A DNA stretch of 64,000 nt from CAVZGO01 sp963774935. GTDB lineage: Bacteria; Chloroflexota; Anaerolineae; Anaerolineales; UBA4823. Position numbers and translations under genes: made by a program. The first letter of the stretch is position 1. Each line of letters starts with the position of its first letter. Positions 1 to 7,205 of this stretch are shown piece by piece. The notes below the pieces were generated by a model that saw only the letters and a list, made by a program, of their open reading frames with translations, had not been told where the DNA came from and did not search any database. The stretch covers positions 186,001-250,000 of the forward strand of contig CAVZGO010000002.1 of the NCBI GenBank assembly GCA_963774935.1, given 5' to 3'.

Positions 1-732
1 TAATAAGAATGCAGTCACAACGGTCGTTTCACCCAGGACTTCCATTGCAGGAGGGTTAACGACGGTGCCCAATTGACCGGTGAAGTACTGGTAGTAGCCT
101 GCTCCCACTGTTATCGTCATGAGCACTACGAATAAATAGGTGGGAACAGCAAAAACCGTGCCCGATTCTCTAACCCCACGCAGATTCATCAACATGATAA
201 ACAATACCAGTACCACTGCAATCCACACACGGTATGGGTAAAGGTCAGGGAATGCGGAAGTGAGTTGTGCTACACCCGACGAGATTGATACTGCAACAGT
301 TAAAATGTAGTCGGTTAACAATGCTGCGCCAGCCGTTTGAGCCGGCAGCTCCCCGAGGTTATCGCGTGCCACGATGTAAGCGCCGCCACCGCCAGGATAA
401 GCATGAATTGTCTGCTCATACGAGATGGTAACAATCGCCAGCAAGGCAACAATGGCAAAGGAGATCGGGATCACGTATTGGAATGCAGCCATGCCTGCAA
501 CGGCCAGGATCACCATTATTTCCTGGGTGGCATAGGCTGTGGAAGATAACGCATCGGAGGCGAAAACCGCCAGACCAACCGCTTTGCCGATCGTCTGGTG
601 TGGAGCATCGGCTGTCGGCAGCGGTTTGCCAATCAGCCAGGTGCGCCAGGATCGAGGTGGCTTTAATACCAAATCTTCGTGCAGTATCGTCGTACCTGGT
701 GAATGCTCAAATTGATCTTCAGTTAATGGCAT
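1..732 (-). CDS. APC-family amino acid permease, C-terminus cut by window edge
   Basis: The minus-strand frame is open from an ATG at 732 to base 1 (244 codons), so only the N-terminal part is present. After a polar N-terminus of about 45 residues it shows several long hydrophobic segments. The first contains the G-L-A-V-F-A-S-D-A-L-S-S-T-A-Y-A pattern, and further on there is an A-Y-P-G-G-G-G-A-Y block. Both are typical of the APC superfamily (amino acid/KUP-like permeases with a conserved Gly-rich helix). The role would be secondary transport of an amino acid or cation across the cytoplasmic membrane; the substrate cannot be told. Family assignment is fairly sure from the motifs; the missing C-terminus leaves total length unknown. 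Confidence 0.8.
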   Translation of the reverse strand, partial: MPLTEDQFEHSPGTTILHEDLVLKPPRSWRTWLIGKPLPTADAPHQTIGKAVGLAVFASDALSSTAYATQEIMVILAVAGMAAFQYVIPISFAIVALLAIVTISYEQTIHAYPGGGGAYIVARDNLGELPAQTAGAALLTDYILTVAVSISSGVAQLTSAFPDLYPYRVWIAVVLVLFIMLMNLRGVRESGTVFAVPTYLFVVLMTITVGAGYYQYFTGQLGTVVNPPAMEVLGETTVVTAFLL

Positions 733-850
733 AATGACCTGCTTCCTTTGATAGACAGTGGTCAATTATAATCCGGACTATTGGGTTGCATAGGGGGGAT
801 GAGCCTGGCAGGTAAACTGGCGAGCGAGCAGGTTGGACAGGTGATCTCTT

Positions 851-1702
851 TTAGATTTCCTGGCAATTCTCAGCCAGACTCGCGTCGAACATCAACATGA
901 GCTGGCGCGTCAACAAACCCGGCTTTCCGCTGGCAACGATCCTCTCATCCACCTGGCATACAGGCAGAATGCCCCGGCTGGCACTGGTGATGAATGCTTC
1001 ATGGAGCGTCGCCAGATCAGCCAGTTTGACAGCCTGGTACCGCATCGAGAAGCCCGCGGTTTCTGCCAGCGCCAATACCTGGGCACGCGTGATCCCCTCC
1101 AGTACACCTTCATTTGCAGTCCAAATGACCCCACTTTGAATGCCAAAAAAGTTGCTGCTCAGTCCCTCCAGGATGCAGCCTGATGGGTCGACCAGCAAGG
1201 CTTCATTCACGTCAGGCGGCAAAGCCTGGCGAATCTCACTGGAACGCTCGATCGATTGGGTCAGTTTTGCGCGAGGATTGGAGCGTTGGAAAGAATATGT
1301 GATTACTTTAACCCCGTGGCGATAGTCTCGTGCCGATGGAACCTTCAATAATTCGGCAGAAAGCCAAAGCGCCCCCGGCTCATCCTGGAGCGCTATTGTC
1401 AAACGCATGCGTATCTCACGGTCCTTTGGCAGACTGGCTAATACTTCACGCATTGCAGCCCGCAAAGCCTGGCGATCCAATTCGATTGGCAGTCCGGCTA
1501 ACGCTGTGGTTTCTTCCAGCCGGTCGAAATGTGCCTCCAGGTGTAAAACTTTGGTATGGTGATATGTGCGGAGTGTCGTATATGCACCCGAAGGCAGCTG
1601 CAGACTGACCTGGTCCAGATTAGAGGCTTTCAGATCGATAGGCTGCAGGTTAACCAGGCCATTCTGCAGATTAATCTTCCAGGTAGACGGAGGTTGGGTC
1701 AT
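851..1702 (-). CDS. Aminotransferase class IV (IlvE/PabC-like)
   Basis: A PLP-dependent fold-type IV protein of 283 residues, close to the usual length for branched-chain aminotransferase or 4-amino-4-deoxychorismate lyase. The block E-A-L-L-V-D-P-S-G-C-I-L-E-G-L-S-S-N-F-F is the hallmark of the family, followed by the L-E-G-I-T-R motif. A lysine about 21 residues before the EALL block is in the place of the PLP Schiff-base lysine. I start it at the ATG at 1702; a GTG at 1705 sits directly before. It lies 10 bases downstream of the CDF transporter stop, so co-transcription is likely. The sequence does not decide between amino transfer (IlvE, D-amino acid) and the ADC lyase reaction of folate synthesis. 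Confidence 0.85.
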   Translation of the reverse strand: MTQPPSTWKINLQNGLVNLQPIDLKASNLDQVSLQLPSGAYTTLRTYHHTKVLHLEAHFDRLEETTALAGLPIELDRQALRAAMREVLASLPKDREIRMRLTIALQDEPGALWLSAELLKVPSARDYRHGVKVITYSFQRSNPRAKLTQSIERSSEIRQALPPDVNEALLVDPSGCILEGLSSNFFGIQSGVIWTANEGVLEGITRAQVLALAETAGFSMRYQAVKLADLATLHEAFITSASRGILPVCQVDERIVASGKPGLLTRQLMLMFDASLAENCQEI

Positions 1703-1712
1703 CACAATTCAA

Positions 1713-3149
1713 CTATACTTCACCAGGCTCCAGATGGATAACGATCTGCGCCAATCCAGGCAGGCGGCGCGTCAACTCGTGTTCAACCATCGTGGAAAGC
1801 TGGTGAGCGAAGGTCATGGGAGTGGTGGGATCGATATCGCAGGTCATCGCAATGTAATAGCCCTCCTGGAGACCGTGCTGGTAATTCATGGTGATCTCGC
1901 GGGCAGATTTGAGCTCCGGAAAACCTTGGACAACCTCCATGATTATCTTTCGGATTGCCTGATCCGCATCAGGGGGCACTGTTTCGCTTTCTTGCACCTG
2001 GTCGCTTGCCATTTCGATATGGCTGTGGAATTCTGCCACTTCTGGAAGGCGGTGGCGCAGCTCGTGCTCCAATTGATCCACCTGTTCGTGGGCTTCAGAC
2101 AGTGTCAGGCAGGGATCAACACCAAGATGGGCTTCCAGCACAAGCTGTCCATCTCTGCGCTGCACCCAGCTTTCGTGCACCCGTAAGCCCATGCCAGCCG
2201 CGGTATGCTGCAGCGTGGCATAGATTTCGGCAGCATTATTCTGCTGGTTCCGCTCGGCTTCAACATGCACTGTGACATCGCTGACGCCATTCAGCGCCAA
2301 CAAACGCCGGCGAACTTCATCGCCAATGGCATTCGCCTGCTGGACGGTCAGTTGAGGCGAGACGCGCACGTGCAGGTCTACAGCAGCGCTGTCTGGCGTG
2401 CCACGGCTGCGGACGCGATGGTAAGATTCTACCCCTGCGACCGTGCTGGTAATCTCCTCTATCGTCCGCGAGTCGATGACCGCGCGATCGACCAATACCG
2501 GTAAGGTCTCGCGCAGGATATCGACACCGATCTTGGCAATCATCATTGCTACGATAATCGCCAGGATCGGGTCAGCCATTGGATAGCCCAATCGCACCAC
2601 GCCTAACCCAACCAGCACCGAAGCGGATACAAGGATGCTGGCGCGGGTATGGTAAGAATCCACTACCAGCCACTCACTGTTCAAGCGGCGTCCCTGGCGA
2701 TATTCATACCAGGCAGTAAATCCCTGGATCAGCATGGAAGTAAGCATGGCGAGGATCAACCACAATGTGACATCAGGAGTTACGGGAGATTTCAGACGAT
2801 CCCAGGCGGTCTGCAGTAACTGCCATGTAGTCAGAAATAGGAGAAAGGAGATGCTCAAAGCAGCTACCGTTTCGAACTTACGATGACCGTAGGGATGTTC
2901 TTCATCGGGCGGTTTGCTAGAAACGTACAGCCCGGCAAAGCCGCTGATGTGTGACAACCCATCGAACAGTGAATCCAGACCATCGGCAACCACGCTGAGC
3001 GAGCCCGTCAGAAAACCTGGAACGAGTTTTACGAATGTGGCGAGAAAGTTCAATAACATGGTGACGAGCATAACGCGGAAAATCGCGCGCGTATCCCGCT
3101 GCCCGTGGTTCAGATTAAGTTCGGCTTGCCCATCCGGTAAGCTGGTCAT
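1713..3149 (-). CDS. Cation diffusion facilitator (CDF) family metal transporter with extended C-terminus
   Basis: A 478-residue protein. The N-terminal ~220 residues carry about six hydrophobic helices with CDF features, including a TM2 block with A-D-G-L-D-S-L-F-D that supplies acidic ligands. The family exports Zn, Fe, Mn or Co by proton antiport. The TM5 block reads D-S-Y-H-T-R-A-S, so the aspartate expected at the end of the usual HxxxD motif appears to be serine. The C-terminal ~250 residues hold what look like three ferredoxin-like ZT_dimer-type domains rather than one, making the protein about 150 residues longer than typical CDFs. The family call is strong; metal specificity is unknown and the altered TM5 site makes it less predictable. 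Confidence 0.85.
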   Translation of the reverse strand: MTSLPDGQAELNLNHGQRDTRAIFRVMLVTMLLNFLATFVKLVPGFLTGSLSVVADGLDSLFDGLSHISGFAGLYVSSKPPDEEHPYGHRKFETVAALSISFLLFLTTWQLLQTAWDRLKSPVTPDVTLWLILAMLTSMLIQGFTAWYEYRQGRRLNSEWLVVDSYHTRASILVSASVLVGLGVVRLGYPMADPILAIIVAMMIAKIGVDILRETLPVLVDRAVIDSRTIEEITSTVAGVESYHRVRSRGTPDSAAVDLHVRVSPQLTVQQANAIGDEVRRRLLALNGVSDVTVHVEAERNQQNNAAEIYATLQHTAAGMGLRVHESWVQRRDGQLVLEAHLGVDPCLTLSEAHEQVDQLEHELRHRLPEVAEFHSHIEMASDQVQESETVPPDADQAIRKIIMEVVQGFPELKSAREITMNYQHGLQEGYYIAMTCDIDPTTPMTFAHQLSTMVEHELTRRLPGLAQIVIHLEPGEV

Positions 3150-3182
3150 GGGCTCGTTTTTACCACAAAATGGCCTAATTGT

Positions 3183-4736
3183 TTATGGCAATTGAATTTC
3201 GTACACCACTGAATTGTCGTCGCGGTAAACTTCAACCATCGCCTCATCTGCCTGCGCCTGGCGGATAAAATCATCGTGGCGCAGGTCGCTGATCACATAC
3301 GATGCCCCGAAGCGATCATGGATCAGCCGGGCAGGTTGCTCTATCTCGCCCCTGGTGATCTCAACCCACTGGTCATAAAGCTCTGAGTTGTAGAGCTGCA
3401 TATAGGTGGGATCCAACCCGATCAGGTAGGTATTTCGGGTGTTGTAATAAAACAAACGCGGAAAATCATCCCAGTCCGTTTGAAACACACGCTCGCCTGC
3501 TTCCGTATTCGATTTCAACCAGGCGCTTGATCCAGCGAACAAGGCATAGGGTTTGGATGTGCGGATGCTGGCGCGCGCCTCGCGCAGCGTTAGAACCATA
3601 CCCCCGAGAAAAACAATTACGAGGAGGATAACCGGCAGCCAGGGCTGCAATCTATGCACGGCTTTATGCTTCCAATCTGGAGCGGTTGAGACATCCATAG
3701 GTTCGGTTTTTCGAGATAGCAAAAATGACTCGATCAGCGGCTTCCAGGCGAATGCGCAAAATATCAGTGCGAAGGGTGGAAAATACTCGATAAAGCGCCG
3801 GGACTGAAAGAGCATCAAACCGAATAATGCGGTCATGAAAAAGCTGGTAGCGGTGGGCACATCCATGCGGCGATTGTTCAAGCCAAGCGCAATGACTCCT
3901 GCCAGAAACGCAACCAACGCCAATGGCGAATTCTGTAATAACTGCGCCGTCGTATAGGGATACCACTCGCTTCCCACACTCACCGAGGTTGCCTCAGTCA
4001 ATTTAGGCGCCAGGTGACGTATTAAAAAGATAAAGTTATCCGGGAAATACGGGTTCACCACCACGCCCAGAACCATTCCTATGCCCGCGTACAGCGCTGG
4101 TTTATACTCGAAGCGCTTCTCTAATAGCAATACCGCCAGGGTATAACTGGCGACAAGCAGAATCACCAGCGGAAATGCATCATACAACCAGACATAAGCG
4201 AAGGAGAATGGCAGCAGCCAGCGGTACTGGCGGGAGAGGAGCAAGCTTAATCCCAGGGCGAGGAATGCCAGGGAAAGCGATTGCGCCCGCGTAATGCTCA
4301 TGCGGTAGATAAACGCTTCTGAGATAGCCAGCAGACCAAAAGCCCACAAGGCGGCATAGGGCACCTTTTGGCGGTAAAACAACCACCAAACGCTCAAAAA
4401 AGCCAGGCCTGCAAAAATCACGCTGGCCCACTTCGCCCCCAGGCGTAGATCACCGAATGTAAACGGGATGAGGGCGACATGGAAGAGAAAGTGGTGGTCG
4501 GAGAATTCACGTTCATTCAGAATACTGAGCGGCAGCCAGGGAAAATTCGGTTTCAAACCCTGGGTACGCATTTGCTCTGCCAGACGAATGTGATAATAGC
4601 CATCGTTGTCCGGCAGGTCAGGCGAAGCGAACTGTACCGCCGCCATGAAGCCAATGAAGATGGCAAAAATCAAAATGGCCTGGTACAGTCCGCTGCGTTT
4701 ATTTACCTCGCTACCATCACGGCTTGTCGTCGTCAT
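3183..4736 (-). CDS. Polytopic membrane protein, glycosyltransferase family 39/83-like
   Basis: About 517 residues with roughly ten hydrophobic helices and a soluble C-terminal domain of ~130 residues. The first extracytoplasmic loop contains D-N-D-G-Y-Y-H-I-R-L-A-E-Q-M, a D-x-x-Y/H arrangement like the catalytic loop of C-type (dolichyl/polyprenyl-phosphate dependent) glycosyltransferases and oligosaccharyl transferases. I infer a role in extracytoplasmic glycan transfer but cannot name donor or acceptor. Possible starts are GTG 4784, ATG 4781, ATG 4763 and ATG 4736; the last follows a GGAAGG run and starts just before the polar leader, so I prefer it with moderate confidence. Confidence 0.6.
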   Translation of the reverse strand: MTTTSRDGSEVNKRSGLYQAILIFAIFIGFMAAVQFASPDLPDNDGYYHIRLAEQMRTQGLKPNFPWLPLSILNEREFSDHHFLFHVALIPFTFGDLRLGAKWASVIFAGLAFLSVWWLFYRQKVPYAALWAFGLLAISEAFIYRMSITRAQSLSLAFLALGLSLLLSRQYRWLLPFSFAYVWLYDAFPLVILLVASYTLAVLLLEKRFEYKPALYAGIGMVLGVVVNPYFPDNFIFLIRHLAPKLTEATSVSVGSEWYPYTTAQLLQNSPLALVAFLAGVIALGLNNRRMDVPTATSFFMTALFGLMLFQSRRFIEYFPPFALIFCAFAWKPLIESFLLSRKTEPMDVSTAPDWKHKAVHRLQPWLPVILLVIVFLGGMVLTLREARASIRTSKPYALFAGSSAWLKSNTEAGERVFQTDWDDFPRLFYYNTRNTYLIGLDPTYMQLYNSELYDQWVEITRGEIEQPARLIHDRFGASYVISDLRHDDFIRQAQADEAMVEVYRDDNSVVYEIQLP

Positions 4737-4798
4737 CACCCTTCCCAGAGTTGTCGTTACCATTCGAGTTGGATGAATCATCACCGTTCGAATTCGAA

Positions 4799-5926
4799 TT
4801 ATCGTCTGTTGTTGTGATCGTTGCTGTTGTCGTCGTTTATGTTCGACCCGCCGTCATTCGAATTGTCATTTCCGTCATCATTGGAATTGCTGTCATCATT
4901 CTCATTGCTGTTGTCGTTCCCGTCATCATTCACATTGCCGTTGCCACTATTATCATCGTTGGTATTGGAGTTGCCATTCCCATTTGTGTTGGCGTTTTCG
5001 TTGCCCGGCAGAGAATCAGCCAGCTCGATCTCCCTGGCAAGCAGAGAACCATCGGCTGTTGGTGTTGCATGCACTTTTACCAACGCTCCGACGACAATAT
5101 TCCCTTTGATTTCGGTTTGTGCGGTTATGACCACAGATTTGCCGCTAACTACCCAGATGTTGCTGCCCATCTGCTCAACAAAGCCCACGAACTCCACCTC
5201 ACTGCCCTGTCCGATCTGAGCGGATCCTTCAGACTGAGAAAATTGAATCGCAGCTTCCAAACTGGTGCGGGCTGCATCTGGCACGTTGCCCATCATCCCG
5301 CTTAATACCTGGCTGTAGCGGGTGAGCAGGTCCGTAATCCGGCCAGCCAGCTCTGTAGCTTTGACCGGGTCACCGGCGGCAACATCTTTCATCGCCTCCA
5401 ATGCCAGTTGAACGTATGTCTGGTACTCGCTGGTCGCCAACTGGATGTCATCATAACGCCCTTCAGCAATCAACCGGGCGATCTCATCCAGGCGGCGCTC
5501 GGCAAAGCCGAGGTAAAGCTCCACCTTACGAGCGGCATCTCCCGCCAGGCTTGCCTGGGTTTGCTCCAGGCCGGTTTTTACGCCGTATAAAGCATCGCCC
5601 GGAAGCGCACTTTGTGCCGCATAAGCTGTGATTCCAGCACCACCGAACAGGAAAGCTAAAATCATCACTACAGCCACCAACGCAGTCAGGGCAGCCCGCT
5701 GACGAGAATTGGATTGAGTCCCAGCCAGCCAATTCTTAAACTGCTGCCATCCAGAAACATGACTCGCTGGCTGAGACATGGGTGCGGGCATCGCATCCAC
5801 CTCAGCGACAAATTTCGCACGCCCTCGAGCCACTGCTTCGGGATCTCGCGCCGGCACATCCTTAGCCGCATCAAACATCGCTTGCAAGCGAGGGTCTAAT
5901 TCATTTTGAGCATCATTGTTGTTCAT
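4799..5926 (-). CDS. DUF5667-type membrane protein, putative anti-sigma partner, with Asn/Asp/Gly-rich tail
   Basis: A 375-residue protein. The cytoplasmic N-terminus (about 1-85) begins with an L-D-P-R-L-Q-A-M-F-D-A-A helix of the kind found in anti-sigma-like proteins, followed by one transmembrane helix at about 83-105. The external part is alpha-helical (A-L-P-G-D-A-L-Y-G-V-K-T, the DUF5667 signature), then a small beta domain (V-E-F-V-G-F-V-E-Q-M..., DUF5666-like). The last ~65 residues are almost only N, D, G, S and E. The start ATG overlaps the sigma factor stop by four bases (ATGA) and follows a GGAG, so it is coupled to the ECF sigma gene. I infer that it holds that sigma factor at the membrane; this is not proven. 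Confidence 0.7.
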   Translation of the reverse strand: MNNNDAQNELDPRLQAMFDAAKDVPARDPEAVARGRAKFVAEVDAMPAPMSQPASHVSGWQQFKNWLAGTQSNSRQRAALTALVAVVMILAFLFGGAGITAYAAQSALPGDALYGVKTGLEQTQASLAGDAARKVELYLGFAERRLDEIARLIAEGRYDDIQLATSEYQTYVQLALEAMKDVAAGDPVKATELAGRITDLLTRYSQVLSGMMGNVPDAARTSLEAAIQFSQSEGSAQIGQGSEVEFVGFVEQMGSNIWVVSGKSVVITAQTEIKGNIVVGALVKVHATPTADGSLLAREIELADSLPGNENANTNGNGNSNTNDDNSGNGNVNDDGNDNSNENDDSNSNDDGNDNSNDGGSNINDDNSNDHNNRR

Positions 5927-6477
5927 TTTTCTATCTCCTGTTCGCCCAGCATGCGGCGCAGCGCTGCCAACGCACGGTACTGCAGAGCGCGTGTTGCCTC
6001 GGCAGATTTTCCAAGCACTGCTGCAGCCTCCTCATGAGAGCGGTTTTCCAAAAATCGCAGTGACACTACCAGCCGCTGCTCCTCCGGAAGATTTCGCATT
6101 GCAGCTCGCAAGCGCTGGCTCTCCAGAGCTTGATCGACCTGGTGATCAGGGCTGTGTTCATGCCCGGCATGCAAATCCTCATCCAGCTCTTCCAGCGGCG
6201 GCTGGCGGCGGTACAGATCCGTGATCCAATTGTGCGCCATGCGATAGAGATAAGCCTGGGGGTTATCGAAGGTTTTACCCGCGCGCGCGGCTCGCAAGAA
6301 GCGGCTGAATGTTTCCGCTACACATTCTTCAGCGTGATCCTGGTCACCAATCAGACGGTAAGCATACCGGTAGATACCAGGACTGTATGACTCGTAAAGG
6401 TTCACCAGCGTCTCTTTATCGTATTGACTCACTGCAGTTGTAGAGAGTGCATTCATTTGCATATTTAATTCACTCAT
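5923..6477 (-). CDS. ECF-type RNA polymerase sigma-70 factor
   Basis: About 184 residues. Region 2 carries A-Y-R-L-I-G-D-Q-D-H-A-E-E-C-V-A-E-T-F and region 4 carries L-P-E-E-Q-R-L-V-V-S-L-R-F-L-E-N-R-S-H-E-E-A-A, both classic for extracytoplasmic-function sigma factors that recruit RNA polymerase to specific promoters. The reading frame extends upstream to a TTG at 6546, but the ATG at 6477 gives the usual family length and removes a non-conserved leader. The stop overlaps the start of the DUF5667 protein by four bases, the common layout of a sigma factor and its membrane-bound regulator. The signal sensed is unknown. Confidence 0.85.
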   Translation of the reverse strand: MSELNMQMNALSTTAVSQYDKETLVNLYESYSPGIYRYAYRLIGDQDHAEECVAETFSRFLRAARAGKTFDNPQAYLYRMAHNWITDLYRRQPPLEELDEDLHAGHEHSPDHQVDQALESQRLRAAMRNLPEEQRLVVSLRFLENRSHEEAAAVLGKSAEATRALQYRALAALRRMLGEQEIEK

Positions 6478-6570
6478 TTCACCTGTATGACGCCAGGCAA
6501 TGGAAAATGTGACGGAAGTTCTCCATTTTTCCATTTTCTTATTCAATTGTCAAGCAAGAATTTGGGAAAG

Positions 6571-6984
6571 CTAGTCCCGATCGACCCCCAGGGCACGGAA
6601 GTCCCAATCTGCCATAACCAGGCGCAGCTCGTTCCGGCTGTGCACGTTAAACTTGACCAGGATATGGCGGATGTGGGACTTGACCGTAGCGCCAGAAATC
6701 ACCAGGTGGGCGGCAATCTCACTGGTGGTGTAGTTCTGGCAAACCATTGCAACCACCTGCTGTTCGCGTGGCGAGAGCGTCTGCCAGCGCTGCCAGACAT
6801 CTTCCATCTCCAGCCGCCGGGCAATTGCCTCCGAAATTAACCCCGAAGCCACTTCTGCTTCGCTTACCTTCTCCTGCTCGGCCAGGCTGCGCAGCGTCTG
6901 CACCAGCTCATCATCCAGCAAATACGTGCGCTCCACGGGTACACGAAAGCCCAACCCACGCAGCAGGCGATACCAGAAAGACAT
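6571..6984 (-). CDS. LuxR/NarL-type HTH transcriptional regulator
   Basis: A 137-residue protein. Residues ~75-130 form a GerE/LuxR-type DNA-binding domain with L-S-P-R-E-Q-Q-V-V-A-M-V, T-T-S-E-I-A-A-H-L-V-I-S, T-V-K-S-H-I-R-H-I-L-V-K and N-V-H-S-R-N-E-L. The N-terminal ~70 residues are helical with no receiver domain, so it is not a classical response regulator. It lies just downstream of a good minus-strand promoter at 7067-7095 and reads towards the sigma factor gene, with 93 bases between them. Function as a DNA-binding regulator is clear; targets are unknown. Confidence 0.8.
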   Translation of the reverse strand: MSFWYRLLRGLGFRVPVERTYLLDDELVQTLRSLAEQEKVSEAEVASGLISEAIARRLEMEDVWQRWQTLSPREQQVVAMVCQNYTTSEIAAHLVISGATVKSHIRHILVKFNVHSRNELRLVMADWDFRALGVDRD

Positions 6985-7066
6985 TCAGGAAAATTCCTCG
7001 ACCACCCGTATACTCCCTTGGATATTTCTGCCACGCCGCGGGTGATGCGCCTCAGAAATATTCGCT

Positions 7067-7095
7067 ATAATAGAACTTTTGTTCTGTTACAACAA
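7067..7095 (-). promoter_or_regulatory. Sigma-70 promoter of the LuxR-type gene
   Basis: On the minus strand TTGTTG (7095-7090) is separated by 17 bases from TATTAT (7072-7067), a near-consensus pair. It stands 82 bases upstream of the regulator start at 6984. A palindrome occupies the spacer (next entry). Confidence 0.55.
7072..7085. promoter_or_regulatory. GAAC-N4-GTTC palindrome in promoter spacer, possible LexA-like operator
   Basis: AGAAC-TTTT-GTTCT is a perfect inverted repeat (arms 7072-7076 and 7081-7085) lying between the -35 and -10 boxes of the minus-strand promoter. GAAC-N4-GTTC is the core of the Bacillus-type LexA/DinR box. Placement over the promoter fits a repressor operator. 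Which protein binds it here is unknown; the regulator encoded downstream is another candidate. Confidence 0.4.
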
Positions 7096-7205
7096 ATCAT
7101 AACGGGGATTGCCTGAATTGTCAATATGCGCAATAAAATATTAAATTTCCTTGTTGGTAGTCAGGTTTAATGTTAGAGTATGCGCACCAACAACTGGAGG
7201 TTGCT

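Noticed and set aside
4724..5305. Plus-strand ORF rich in Val and Ile opposite the Asn/Asp tail
   Set aside because: It is the complement of the low-complexity GAY/AAY codons of the minus-strand gene; composition artefact.
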